From Aquatica leii (Eukaryota; Arthropoda; Insecta; Coleoptera; Lampyridae), in the NCBI GenBank assembly GCA_035610365.1, contig CM069433.1, forward strand, positions 178,638,882 through 178,702,881: DNA of 64,000 nucleotides, given 5' to 3'. The position numbers and the translations under genes are program-made. Positions 32,146 to 42,497 of the stretch are shown piece after piece (position 1 is the stretch's first letter; each line of letters opens with the position of its first letter). The notes beneath the pieces were generated by a model. It searched no databases and had not been told where the DNA came from. It worked only from the letters and a program-made list of their open reading frames with translations.

Positions 32146-34525
32146 AGATTCCGGCCGTGGAAGCCTTCGCTATTACATTAACAATCTCTACTGGGAGAAT
32201 ATTTCTTCTAAAACCTCCGTATTTTCCAAACTTCGCCACAAACTCGTCAAACTTTTGTGCAATTTAACCTTTCTTAGTCGCTGTCGTGACCACAACATCA
32301 TTCCTGCATTCCTCAAAATTAAGTTCCACATTCAGACACGTTCTTCTAAAAACATCCTACACCGTGCTAGTCTAGCGTTAATACGCGAACGGATTAAGCA
32401 AACTAGGCGAGAGTTAGACACCATCTCCAAACAACTCTTTTATCTTCATCTTGAGTTGGCCAACACTCTATCCCCGGATGATTGGAAATTCTTTGACAAC
32501 ATTACTTACCAGCAGTCTGATACCACTCTACGACTAACCACTGAAGGTCATCTCAAAAAGTTTCAATTATTGGAATCCAAGAATCGTAAAGTTTCTTCTA
32601 CTACTAACTCAGTAAAGACGGTTGTCAATTTATCTAGTTTGGTTCTCACTCCAGAACAGGAATCGGTGCTCTCTAAGGGTTTGAATTTTGCGGTTGCTCC
32701 TAAACGTATTCCTAAAGAAGATATTCTATGTGCTGTTGAGTCTTCTATAAGACATCTTCCTCGCCACATCTCAGATCCCATTCGTATTAACACTGGCAAA
32801 ATCCTTGAATCATCTAAAATTCCTAAATCCAACATTTCTAAGTCGGAAGAGTCAGCTCTAAAAAGTCTTCGTAAGAACCCTGATATTATTGTTCTTCCAG
32901 CCGACAAGGGCAACGCCACTGTAGTTTTGAACCAAATTGATTATGTTACGAAAATCAATTCTATTTTGTCTGAGGAAACTTACGCTCTTCTAACCCATAA
33001 CCCCACTTCGAGGATTGAACGCGAGGTTAGCCAAATCATCAAATCTTCCAATCTACCTCCTGAAACTAAACGTCGACTTACCCCATCAGATTCTAAACCA
33101 CCTCGTCTATACGGACTTCCCAAAATTCACAAACAAGGTATTCCTTTTCGACCTATCGTCAGTACTATCCAATCTCCTACTTACAAGCTAGCCAAGTTCT
33201 TGTCCAACATTCTTTGCGAGTTTACAGGTAAAACCTCTTCTCACATCCTCAACTCTCAGCATTTTATTCAACGTCTAGAAACTATAAAACTTGAACCCCA
33301 AGATCTTCTCGTGAGCTTTGATGTTACTTCACTTTTTACTAAAGTTCCTATTAAGGATTCGCTTATTATCATCAAACAGATTCTGTCTCAACATGGCAAG
33401 GACTTGAGTTTGGTTCCTCTTATTGAAAAATGTCTATCATCTACTTACTTCCAATTTGATAATAAGTTTTACGAACAAGTTTCTGGTGCTGCTATGGGTT
33501 CTCCTCTATCACCTGTTGTAGCTAACATTTTTATGGAATCCTTTGAAACGGTTGCTTTGGAATCATCAATATTAAAACCTAAAGTGTGGTTTAGATATGT
33601 TGACGACACGTTTATTGTTTGGTCTCATGGTCATCTTGAATTGTCTAAGTTTCTTGATCATCTTAACAATCAACACTTAGATATCAAATTTACTATGGAA
33701 ATCGAAAGTAATGGTTCTCTTCCATTTCTTGACGTTCTTGTGACTCGTAAGCCCGACGGACTTCTGGGCCATTCTGTTTATCGCAAACCCACCCATACGG
33801 ACAGATACCTTCATGCTTCGTCTCATCATCATCCTGCACAGAAACGTTCTGTCATTGAATCTTTGGTCCATCGTGCCTTTTCTATTTGTCAACCTGAGAA
33901 TTTAGACTCAGAACTCCGTCATCTTACTAGAACCTTAGTGAACAATGGTTATGTAAAGCGAGATATTCATAGAGTTATTAATCGTCGTTTACATCCACGT
34001 ACTCGATTACCTAAGGACATTTCTACTCCCGAATCCAACCCGAAATTGGCCTTTTTACCCTACATTCACAAGGTTACAGATCAAATAGGAAAACTCCTTC
34101 GTAAGAATGGGATTAAACCCATATTCAACTCGACAGGCAAAATCTCTCAGATTCTTCCTTCTCCCAAAGACAAATTTCCTACACTTTCATCTCAAGGTGT
34201 ATACCAAATTCCCTGTTCTTGTGGTTTAGTTTACATTGGTGAAACCGGTCGTTCCGTCATTACTCGCATTTCAGAACATGATCGTTGTATAAGGAAAAGG
34301 TATACTTCCAAGTCTGCGGTCGCTGAACATCATTTTACTACAGGTCACAAGATAGATTTTGATAATGTTTCGTTGATTGCCAAATCTCCATTCTTTTTCA
34401 ACAGGAAATTCCGAGAAAGCATAGAAATCATCAAACACCCCAATAACTTCAATCGTGATCATGGTTTCGAACTATCCCCTCTTTGGTTCCCGGTTATTAG
34501 TCATTTATCAAAAACACGCCCCTAG
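32054..34525 (+). CDS. Penelope-like reverse transcriptase with GIY-YIG endonuclease
   Basis: A single 823-residue ORF from the first in-frame ATG, which lies inside the ribozyme core (CUGAUGA); the frame is open upstream to at least 32021. Landmarks from that Met: N-terminal region with IIVLPADKGNATVVL (about 280), RLYGLPKIHKQGIPFRPIVS (about 351), motif A LVSFDVTSLF with Asp 423, motif B AAMGSPLSPVVANIF (about 480), motif C RYVDD (514-518), SNGSLPFLDVL (about 552), and a C-terminal GIY-YIG nuclease (GVYQIPCSCGLVYIGETGRS from about 715) with HHFTTGH. All RT and nuclease signatures look intact, so the protein could mobilise itself by target-primed reverse transcription. The stop follows SKTRP and comes from loss of one C relative to the 5' pseudo-LTR. 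Confidence 0.93.
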   Translation: MKPLTKVGETLAASVANMTRSKPGRHSNLSIDSGRGSLRYYINNLYWENISSKTSVFSKLRHKLVKLLCNLTFLSRCRDHNIIPAFLKIKFHIQTRSSKNILHRASLALIRERIKQTRRELDTISKQLFYLHLELANTLSPDDWKFFDNITYQQSDTTLRLTTEGHLKKFQLLESKNRKVSSTTNSVKTVVNLSSLVLTPEQESVLSKGLNFAVAPKRIPKEDILCAVESSIRHLPRHISDPIRINTGKILESSKIPKSNISKSEESALKSLRKNPDIIVLPADKGNATVVLNQIDYVTKINSILSEETYALLTHNPTSRIEREVSQIIKSSNLPPETKRRLTPSDSKPPRLYGLPKIHKQGIPFRPIVSTIQSPTYKLAKFLSNILCEFTGKTSSHILNSQHFIQRLETIKLEPQDLLVSFDVTSLFTKVPIKDSLIIIKQILSQHGKDLSLVPLIEKCLSSTYFQFDNKFYEQVSGAAMGSPLSPVVANIFMESFETVALESSILKPKVWFRYVDDTFIVWSHGHLELSKFLDHLNNQHLDIKFTMEIESNGSLPFLDVLVTRKPDGLLGHSVYRKPTHTDRYLHASSHHHPAQKRSVIESLVHRAFSICQPENLDSELRHLTRTLVNNGYVKRDIHRVINRRLHPRTRLPKDISTPESNPKLAFLPYIHKVTDQIGKLLRKNGIKPIFNSTGKISQILPSPKDKFPTLSSQGVYQIPCSCGLVYIGETGRSVITRISEHDRCIRKRYTSKSAVAEHHFTTGHKIDFDNVSLIAKSPFFFNRKFRESIEIIKHPNNFNRDHGFELSPLWFPVISHLSKTRP

Positions 34526-34924
34526 CAACCGTAACCCAATCAGGGTCGAGCTTAATCATCCGTGACGATCCTGTTCCTTTAAATACGGAGACTATTTCTT
34601 CTTAAGTCACTTCTACCTAGTTTAGAATCTGGCTTGGTTCACAAGTTGATTACCTAACTCGGTAGTGGTTCTTTGTTAGATTTTCGTTTGCTTTTTCAGG
34701 TTATCGTTTTCTTTCTTACCTTTTCATAGTTTAGGTTATGGCTTGTTTTACAAGTGGATAACCTAACTTTTGAGAAGTTCTTAGTTAGATTTCGATTCCT
34801 TGTTTGAGTTTTGCGATTTATCTCACGCCCTGATGAAGCCCCTTACGAAAGTGGGCGAAACGTTGGCAGCTTCGGTTGCAAATATGACACGGTCCAAACC
34901 CGGAAGACATTCTAATCTTAGTAT
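34171..34924 (+). repeat. 3' pseudo-LTR of the PLE
   Basis: Carries the end of the ORF, a 3' untranslated part with paired gagtttagaatctgg/gtggataacctaac-type segments, and a second hammerhead-like motif at 34827-34867 (CTGATGA at 34830-34836). It ends ...atcttagtat at the duplicated target site. Confidence 0.88.
34827..34867 (+). ncRNA. Hammerhead-like ribozyme, 3' pseudo-LTR
   Basis: Identical to 32048-32088. Two copies in direct repeat would let a full-length transcript self-cleave at both ends and release a unit-length RNA, as proposed for PLE ribozymes in general. Confidence 0.7.
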
Positions 34925-34972
34925 AGCTTCTAGAAGGCTCTTGCATTTGCAAGTAATTTCTCGAACGTTTCA

Positions 34973-35781
34973 GTATTTTTTTATACTTTTTCTTATCGTC
35001 ATCCGAAATATTTTGATGTTTTCTTACAACGCGTCGAACGTTCTCACAGTTCTAGAATGTTTCAATATATACGCTTTACTTAATAGTATTGAACGTAGTG
35101 CACTGCAATTATACAATAGTTTACATTTGCTTTTTATTAATTTTACATATATTTAGCATACATTATATTAAAATATGTGATAATAATCAGTGTTTTCAAT
35201 TAAAAAACTGCCCTCAAAATGTAAATGTATGACAGGAGTCAAAACAAATCATGTCTTGCTGAAATTGCAACATGCAGCTAGAAATATATTCTATATACAA
35301 CAATTACAATCCCTCAATGCATGTGCGTAACTAGAAATCCGCGTTAGGGGCGACCTAGAACCTAGTTAAAGGTGAAGCGTATTTTTTAGCTACGAATTAT
35401 GTCTTATTGTGTATAAAAATATATTATTATATGTCAGTAACATTTTTCTTGAGGGAAACCTGGAGAGGTCTGTGTGGTGCCCGGCCCACCCAAGCCCCCC
35501 TGTAGTTACGCCGGTGAGGTTACCTTTTTTTGGACTTAAACATTTTTATTTGTAGAAATATAATAGAAATAACTTTATATATTTTATGTCAGTAACGTTA
35601 GAGAATTTGTTTAAAAATACATTATTGATCAACGATCTAAATAATATGTTCTCTCGAAAATATTTTAACAAAATAGTAAATTATAGATTAAAACATATAT
35701 GTTACTGATTATTTTTTTCATTTTTGTTTAAAGAATTGTAGGTTTATGTTTTTAGTCTATTAATAAAATTTTTGATTTTAG
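34973..35781. other. Host sequence upstream of the LRR exon (intron or 5' flank)
   Basis: AT-rich and mostly featureless. It ends with a splice-acceptor-like tttttgattttag|g at 35781/35782. It includes a short candidate MITE at 35321-35516. Confidence 0.5.
35321..35516. repeat. Candidate MITE
   Basis: A roughly 190-bp segment, more GC-rich than its surroundings, with inverted ends GCGTAACTA (35325-35333) and TAGTTACGC (35503-35511). The interior ends in a pyrimidine-rich ggcccacccaagcccccc stretch. I could not settle a target duplication, so the superfamily is open. Confidence 0.35.
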
Positions 35782-37746
35782 GCAATAGTACCAGTGATTA
35801 CTTACGCCATCTGTATAAGCATGTTCGAAAACGTCGTGTTATCTGATGCATTTTGTTCAATTAACGAAGCTAAATCTGCAGGACGCACAGAGTATAATCG
35901 TTATACACGAAGATATACGACAGTATATGACGTATTGTACCATTATGGTATCTGTGAAAATTATTTTGCGCCAGAACTACTCGCACGTAATGAGTACACC
36001 ACTTCAGATTTAAAGTATCTAATGTTTAAAAATAGTATTGTAAACACTATTCCAGCAAATTTTTTACAATTGTTTAAAAATATCGAGATACTATATATGA
36101 ATGTATCGTCCGTTGAAAATATTCTTCCAGGTGCATTCACGGATCTCCTTCAGTTACGTGAGTTGAATTTAAACGAAAACTCTATAAAAAAAATTTCTCC
36201 TGGAATGCTCAATTCATTAAGTCAACTACAAACAATAAATATCTCTAACAATGTTATAGAACTTATTGAAGAAAATTCGTTTTTAGGTTTAAGTAATTTA
36301 AAAACTGTTGATTTACACAGTAACATGCTAGAATATATTTATTGGAACACGTTTCAGTATTTAAACAGCATTGAAAACATAGATTTATCTCATAATTTTA
36401 TAGCTAACATATCCAACGTTTCGTTTAACAATATACCAATAACAACATTAAACTTATCGTTTAATAACGTTACCGAAATTAACTTTTCAAAATTTTCCAT
36501 TAGTTTGAATACGTTAGATTTAAGCAATAATTTTTTAACAGAAATAACAAACTTTTCAATTTTAGATAAATTGATTAAGTTGAACTTAAGTTACAATAAT
36601 ATTAAAAAAATTGGGAATTTTATGTCTGAAAAAAACAACTCTATAGTTAATCTTGATATTAGCCATAATAACTTGATAGATTTACCAATAGATACTTTTC
36701 AAAACTGCGTTAATCTTCAAAGCCTATTCTTACAAAACAACTTTTTATATGAAATTCCAATTGGTTCTTTAAAAAATTTATATTCATTAATAACATTAAA
36801 TTTATCACATAATAGATTATCTATTATACACCACGGAACTTTTTCTAATCTTCTTGTATTAGAAACGCTAGATGTTTCTAATAATCAATTAACCAACGTA
36901 GACGAAACTATTTTCTTTCCTCTTAAAAATCTTAAAATTTTAAATATAGCTGATAATGCAATTCAAAAAATAGATCCCGATGACCTTTTAAGTCATTCTC
37001 CAAATTTGAAAATTGTTACATTAAGTAACAATCGCTGGAATTGCAAATTATTAAGCAAAATACTTCAAAAATTTGCCAAAAGAAATGTTTTAATAACTAA
37101 AGGTGTTAACGAAAACGTTTTCCATGTAAATGGAATTGCGTGTTATAATGATAACATGCAACAACCAACGATTGAAACGATCACAACCGCTAAAAGTTTT
37201 GTAAAAGACCCAGATACAAATTTGTCATTGTCTCAAATGTCTAAATATTTTGATAAACTTTTTCAAGATTTTAACTATACATTAACCCAATTTGATAAAC
37301 GTTTGTTACTTACTGATCAGATTTTGAGAAATTTTACTAGCAAGGATTTCAATTTTGAAAGTTTTGATAATGATTTTAAAAATAGCAGCTTTTATACTTT
37401 TTTCACCAGGGATTTTAAGAAATCTCAATTTTTTAGTTATATGAACACTTTAAACACTAAAAATTTCACAATCTCAGTAACTACAACAAATACTGCAGTG
37501 GACCACTTTAACCCAAACGTAGCATCTCCTTTAATTGGAAAAAATCAAGAAGAAAAAAATTTACAAGACGTTCTCGATACAATAAAAATTTTCAAAAGCG
37601 AAGTTATGATATTTATAGCTGTGATTTTAATTGTTTTGTTATTAGCGTGTGCTGCTGTATGTTATTATTATCGTAAGCTTTTAATTGCGGAAAATAAAAA
37701 TAATAAAGAAAGTAAAAAAACTGAAGCAGAATTAGAATTAATCTGA
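35782..37746 (+). CDS. Leucine-rich-repeat single-pass membrane protein, main exon
   Basis: An uninterrupted frame of about 654 codons from the acceptor at 35782. From the Val codon at 35794 as residue 1: about 13-14 LRRs from 73 to 410 (LRELNLNENSIKKI, LKTVDLHSNMLEYI, LNTLDLSNNFLTEI, LITLNLSHNRLSII and others), then an LRR C-terminal cap (NRWNCKLL ... GIAC). A Thr/Asn/Phe-rich juxtamembrane region of about 150 residues follows, one transmembrane helix (about 604-626, MIFIAVILIVLLLACAAVCYYY) and a charged tail of about 24 residues with no TIR domain. There is no ATG before residue 10, so an upstream exon must supply the start. ATGAAG at 16524 fits in phase. Likely a cell-surface adhesion or receptor protein; the ortholog is not identified. 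Codon use is AT-rich and no frameshift is seen. AATAAA lies at 37908. Confidence 0.88.
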   Translation, partial: AIVPVITYAICISMFENVVLSDAFCSINEAKSAGRTEYNRYTRRYTTVYDVLYHYGICENYFAPELLARNEYTTSDLKYLMFKNSIVNTIPANFLQLFKNIEILYMNVSSVENILPGAFTDLLQLRELNLNENSIKKISPGMLNSLSQLQTINISNNVIELIEENSFLGLSNLKTVDLHSNMLEYIYWNTFQYLNSIENIDLSHNFIANISNVSFNNIPITTLNLSFNNVTEINFSKFSISLNTLDLSNNFLTEITNFSILDKLIKLNLSYNNIKKIGNFMSEKNNSIVNLDISHNNLIDLPIDTFQNCVNLQSLFLQNNFLYEIPIGSLKNLYSLITLNLSHNRLSIIHHGTFSNLLVLETLDVSNNQLTNVDETIFFPLKNLKILNIADNAIQKIDPDDLLSHSPNLKIVTLSNNRWNCKLLSKILQKFAKRNVLITKGVNENVFHVNGIACYNDNMQQPTIETITTAKSFVKDPDTNLSLSQMSKYFDKLFQDFNYTLTQFDKRLLLTDQILRNFTSKDFNFESFDNDFKNSSFYTFFTRDFKKSQFFSYMNTLNTKNFTISVTTTNTAVDHFNPNVASPLIGKNQEEKNLQDVLDTIKIFKSEVMIFIAVILIVLLLACAAVCYYYRKLLIAENKNNKESKKTEAELELI

Positions 37747-38091
37747 AAAATCAATTTACTGTTATTATGTAGTTTATTGTTGTAATTGTTCTAAATTGTA
37801 GTAATAATCATAAATAGATGTATTCTTACAATTTTGTGTTTATTATATTTGCTTAGGTAAATATTAACTTCAATGAAAACTCTTTCTAGGTGACATGCTG
37901 GGTTTCAAATAAAATGCACCACGTAGAAGGAGTAGACGCGGAGGGCTAAAATTTGAAATGAAAATGTATTCAAAAAATATACATAGTGTTATCATCATCT
38001 CCACGCTTTTTTTTACTTTTATTCTGAACCCTTATCGTTGTAGTTTTTTAGATTTTTTTAGATCTAGTTATCAGTTGTCATTGTTTGTAAG
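37747..38091. other. 3' UTR and flank of the LRR gene
   Basis: AT-rich sequence with AATAAA at 37908-37913, about 165 bp after the stop, a plausible polyadenylation signal. Nothing else recognised. Confidence 0.5.
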
Positions 38092-38524
38092 TGTCAGAAT
38101 GCCATGAGTTTGAAGACGAGGTAATTTTCAACAATTAACGCCTTTTGAGAGTGGGCGTATTATTGGTATGCAGGAAGCTGGGTTGGGATATCATGAAATC
38201 GTCAGAAGATTAGGACGTACTCATTCAACAATATTAAGAACATGCCAAACACGACGGAGAGGTACTGGACGACCCAGACTCACGCTTTAGCGAAAAGATC
38301 GTCTGTTAAAAAGTGCCGTTCAAAACTCTTGGAAACCATCGCGTTCTGTTGGAATAAACTGGATACGAACAGTTGGTCACAGAGTCTTTATGAGTACTGT
38401 TTATCGTCGAATCCGTTCTTTTGGATTCCGATCATATCGACCAAACTCTCTTATTCCTCTAAGACCTCACCACCAAAAGTCCGACTTCAATGCAAATACT
38501 TCGGGAAAAAGGAATGGCAATTTT
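38092..38524 (+). pseudogene. Tc1-like transposase N-terminal remnant
   Basis: Fragments in more than one frame: FQQLTPFERGRIIGMQEAG and YHEIVRRLGRTHSTILR, a paired-type helix-turn-helix, then TRRRGTGRPRLTL and TVYRRIRSFGFRSYRP. This order is typical of the DNA-binding half of Tc1-like transposases. The DDE half is missing. It is joined at about 38525 to macro-Gypsy debris. Confidence 0.75.
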
Positions 38525-40380
38525 GATCTGCGGTAAAATAGGTTAGGTACGACGGCACCATGCTAAACCTAAAAAGAAAATAAGACTAGCGTCCAAAAAC
38601 CTAGAACGAGGTGAGCAAAAAAAAACCAAACTTAACTTTATCTAGTCATGCACCAAAAATTACCATTCAAATTTATCAGCATTTATCTCGATGGCAGAAT
38701 CAATAAACGATATGTTCAGTTACTAGTTGACACGGTAGTGACAAAGGCCATCATTCGTCCTGACATGTTATTGGAAAATGAAAAAACATCATCAGTAACA
38801 GTACGACTTCGAACGACGACGGGCGAAAAATACATTCTTACGGACAAGTAAAAGTCAGCATTGGTTTGGGAAATGAACTACTCGACCATCGAGTACTTGT
38901 AGCTGACATAACGAAAGAAGTTATCCTGGGAATAGACATTATAAAGAAGCGTGGGTTCCATTTGGATATGACGAACGATGTCCTAAAGATCGATGGTGAA
39001 AAAATTTTCATTTTTCATTTGACAGAGAAGACAGCTGTGCGAGTTTTATGGAATAAGGACGCGATTCTGCCAGAAATTACTGGAAGTGTGGTAATGAAAA
39101 TCTCCGAGAAGGCTACATTCAGTTATCGAACCAATAGAGAGCGACTTGGTTGAAAAGGGATTACTAGTGGGAGAACATTAGTACGAGTAAAAAAACACGA
39201 TGCAAGTAAGAAGAATGTCAACACAGATCTAGTAACGTTAAAAAAGAAGACCGTCGTAAACCAATGCACGCCATTATCTCAAATTGCGAGATGCGTAAAT
39301 CTTAGTAAAGCTACGTCGCCAAAGAAGTGCCCACAACATCTATTAGATATTCTTACCACCAAGTGCCAAAACCTCAGCCAAGATCAGCTGGCTAAAGTTA
39401 AAATGTTGGTCCAGCAGTATCAAGACGTGCTTCTGTTAGAGCGTGATTCCAAAAGAAGAATAAACGTGGTAAAGTATAAAATTAATACCGGAGACGCTCG
39501 GAAGGTGTGATTCAACTTTCAAATAGTCCAAGAGTATCCGTAATCGTACTAGTAAAGAAGAAAAGTAGTTCAACGAGGTTTTGTGTAGACTACAGACCGC
39601 TTAACGACGTGACCAAAACGGACAGCTACCCTTTACCGAGAATTGACGGTACTTTAGACACCCTGTTATGATTCCAATGGTTTTCCACGTTAGATTTGAA
39701 GAGAGCTTGTTGGTAGGTAGAATTGGAACCTTAACGAGAAGTGCAAGTGCAGTGCAGTGTCCAGGACAGAAAAGAATTACTGCGGGATTAGGAGAGAGCT
39801 GTTAGCAATCGTCAAATCCATAGAATATTTCTACAAATATTTTTTTACCAAAAACGCACTACGACGCTTTGAAAAGGTTATGCCTTGTCCAGAAGACCAT
39901 GTCCGGCAGACTGCAGTCATTGTTCGTGGCTTGAGAGAAGATCGAATGCCTCCGGAAAACTGCTATGGTTGATGACGAGTAGGAACCTGAGTAGTTGTGT
40001 CGCAAACAAGAAAACGATCCTGAAATAGAAGTACTCCTGAGCTGGAAAGCCAACAATCGACGACCAACTTGGGATTAAGCGAGTGCTTTGGGCAAAAACA
40101 TCAAAACGTACTGGGCGCAGTGACTCTTTAAGAGTAGAAGTTGATTTTCTTAAGCGATCCCTAGGTCAAGAGCACAGAAAAGAAACTGCAGTTTATAGTA
40201 CCAAAAAGCCGAGTGTCAGAGGTGTTGCAACATTTGCACGATACTAAATCAGAAGGACACTTTGGCGTGAAGAAGACATTAGAAAAAGATTCTACTGGGT
40301 GAACCGCAAAAAGGACGTCATGGAATTGTGCCGTAAGTGTACGGTCTGGGCATCAGGAAATGGTGCAGCAAAGAAGAAAG
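38525..40380 (+). pseudogene. Decayed macro-Gypsy relative (nucleocapsid to integrase zinc finger)
   Basis: Begins in the basic nucleocapsid-like region (VRRHHAKPKKK), then protease with DT(V)VT in place of DTGAT (38724-38750 region), the region after it (VLGIDIIKKRGFHLDM), parts of RT (RFCVDYRPLNDVTK), a jump to RNase H (RPEKNYC-like, RRELLAIVKS), the spacer and the integrase zinc finger to about 40380. Many stops and deletions. The protease lost its catalytic triplet glycine. It ends by fusing to a PLE fragment. Confidence 0.8.
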
Positions 40381-40835
40381 TATAGAAATCATCAAACACC
40401 TCAATAACTTCAATCGCGATCATAGTTTCGAGCTATCCATTTATCAAAAACACGCCCCTTATCAACCGTATCCCAATCAGAGTCGAGCTTAACCATCCGT
40501 GACGATCATTTTCCTTTATATACGGAGACTATTCCTTCTTAAGTCACTTCTACGGAGTTTAGAATCTGGCTTGGTTCACAAGTTGATTACCTAACTCGGT
40601 AGTGGTTCTTTTTTAAAGTGGATAACCTAACTTTTGAGAAGTTCTCAGTTAGATTTCGGTTTGCTTGTTTGAGTTTTGCGATTTATCTCACGCTCTGGTA
40701 AAGCCCCTTATAAAAGTGGGCGAAACGTTGGCAACTTCGGTTACAACAACGACACGGTCCAAACCCGGAAGACATTCTTATCTTAGTATAGATTCCGGCC
40801 GTGGAAGCCTTCGCTATTACAGGTTAGCTTTTTTT
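40381..40835 (+). repeat. PLE 3' fragment with a decayed ribozyme
   Basis: Matches the 3' pseudo-LTR of the intact PLE from the tatagaaatcatcaaacacc coding end to gattccggccgtggaagccttcgctatta. The ribozyme core reads CTGGTAA and stem II is altered (about 40694-40727), so it is inactive. Confidence 0.8.
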
Positions 40836-41334
40836 ACCAGCATTAAATTCGTCTTGTATTCCTTACCAACTTTACACATTTACCTACTATGTATATTTTA
40901 CAATAACAAAGACACATATAGAACGTGGCTTGATCTTAAACACTTTTATATACATGTTGAATTTATTAAAAATCGCGCCACAACGGTGTAAAAAAATTTC
41001 AAAAAGCAAAATATGTAGGGGAGAGTTGACCAAAACGAGATAGTCGGGTAAAACAACATACCTCGGTTTTTGTTTTTACCACTATTACCATCTATCCGTA
41101 AATAACTAAAGCTATAATGAAGCTTTTGCGGTCCTTAACTTACAGACTGCAATTTCTACAAAGAACGTTGCATTTAACTTACTTAGTACGAAAACATTGA
41201 TGAAAAAGTGTGGTTACGTCAATTTTATTATGCGGCATTCAAGTGTTGGTTTTACAAGATAGGTTAACGGTAAGCAATTTTCTAATACTATGTATTAATG
41301 CTCTTTGTATTTTCACAATCGTTTATGTAGTTTT
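40836..41334. other. No feature seen
   Basis: AT-rich stretch between two PLE fragments. No reading frame or repeat recognised. Confidence 0.3.
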
Positions 41335-41605
41335 ATTTGATAAATTTGTTGTTAGATTTTCGTTTGCTTTTACGAGTTTATCGTTTTCTTTCTTACCTTT
41401 TCTGAGTTTAGAATCTGGCTGGGTTCACAAGTTGATTACCTAACTTTTGAGAAGTGTTTAGTTAGATTTCGATTGCTTGCTTGAGTTCTTCGATTTCTCT
41501 CACGCCCTGATGAAGCCCCTTACGAAAGTGGGCGAAACGTTGGCAACTTCGGTTACAACATTGACACGGTCCAAACCCGGAAGACATTCTTATCTTAGTA
41601 TAGAT
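41335..41605 (+). repeat. PLE 3' pseudo-LTR fragment with an intact-looking ribozyme
   Basis: Matches the last about 270 bp of the PLE. The hammerhead-like motif at 41504-41544 keeps CTGATGA (41507-41513), the GCCC/GGGC stem II, GAAACGTT and GGC. It ends just before the first unit of the tandem array. Confidence 0.8.
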
Positions 41606-42497
41606 AGAAGAACGTTCTTATGTTAGTTTAGTAAGTGTTCTGAACGCGATAGTGCGAAGAAAAGGTAAAAGCCATGCTGCTCGAAAATGAACTAGAGTGC
41701 CGTATAGACATCGTAAAATAATCTACGCGCGCGGTAACGTGCACGGTGACCCTTCTTAAGGAGTTCGGACTAAGTCACAAGTCAAATGGACGAGATCAGT
41801 ATTCGCTGCTCTGTTAATCATTAACCGCGGAAATGAACGAATAAACGACCGAGTATACAATTTTATTATGTAAGTTTTAGAATTGTAACAAAAGGCAGGC
41901 GAGAATTAGACTCTGATAGCCACCTAGGATTTTAATTTAGAATTGTAATGTACAAATGTTTTATGTCAAAATTTGTATGTAATTGCCGTCTGGAGCGAGC
42001 ATCGACAGTTACGCTAAACGCACGGTGCTGTACTCCAGACTCCAGCCGAACTTTGTAAAACTGTTTGTTTTGTATTTAGACAATTTTGTGTGCCTAAATT
42101 TATTTGCATGTACTACTTTTTGCATGCCCAATTACCCGCAAACTTTCATATGTACCAAAATCGTAATATCTTCACCGGAAAATACTTTTTCCATTATGCA
42201 TTTTAGTTTTATTTTGGATATCACAAGCGACATTGAGGAGAGGAGGAGCCTTTTGCCTCGAACTCATCACTGGGTGCCGCCTAGAATCTTTCAAATTATA
42301 GTAAATTATTTGCAAATTTCATAATTAAAAATCGTGATCTGGCCTCATACTAGTTTACCAAAATTTAATGCACTCCACGCGAGACCCTGCTTAGCATAGT
42401 CGAAAAAAGGAAAAACAAAAGAAGCGCTGCCTTGAAAGAGGTCGCCGTTCAACGCACCTTCCTCGAGCGCCTCCCGAAGACGATACCTAAAGCATAG

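Larger units (their letters stand above)
31281..34924 (+). mobile_element. Intact Penelope-like element
   Basis: Inserted in the macro-Gypsy 5' LTR and bounded by a 12-bp duplication agcttctagaag (31269-31280 and 34925-34936). Order: an inverted 109-bp cap (31281-31389), 5' pseudo-LTR (31391-32145), a unique coding part, 3' pseudo-LTR (34171-34924). The pseudo-LTRs are about 755 bp and I see only a single 1-nt length difference between them. This is the tandem pseudo-LTR layout known for Penelope, where the ORF starts in the 5' copy and ends in the 3' copy. Near identity and an intact ORF indicate a recent insertion. Confidence 0.93.
24539..34972 (-). mobile_element. macro-Gypsy copy 2, near complete, with a nested PLE
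   Basis: A full-length Ty3/Gypsy element on the minus strand. GTAT flanks both ends (24535-24538 and 34973-34976), a perfect 4-bp duplication. LTRs are 474 bp (24539-25012) and about 477 bp after removal of the PLE (30840-31280 plus 34937-34972). The two LTRs differ by roughly a dozen substitutions and small indels by eye, so the insertion is moderately young. The PLE insertion into the 5' LTR is later. The internal region holds one long frame for gag-pol-macrodomain-CCCH. Confidence 0.93.

Noticed and set aside
32054..34525. Telomerase or a host reverse transcriptase gene
   Set aside because: The C-terminal GIY-YIG nuclease, pseudo-LTRs and target duplication show a Penelope-like transposon.
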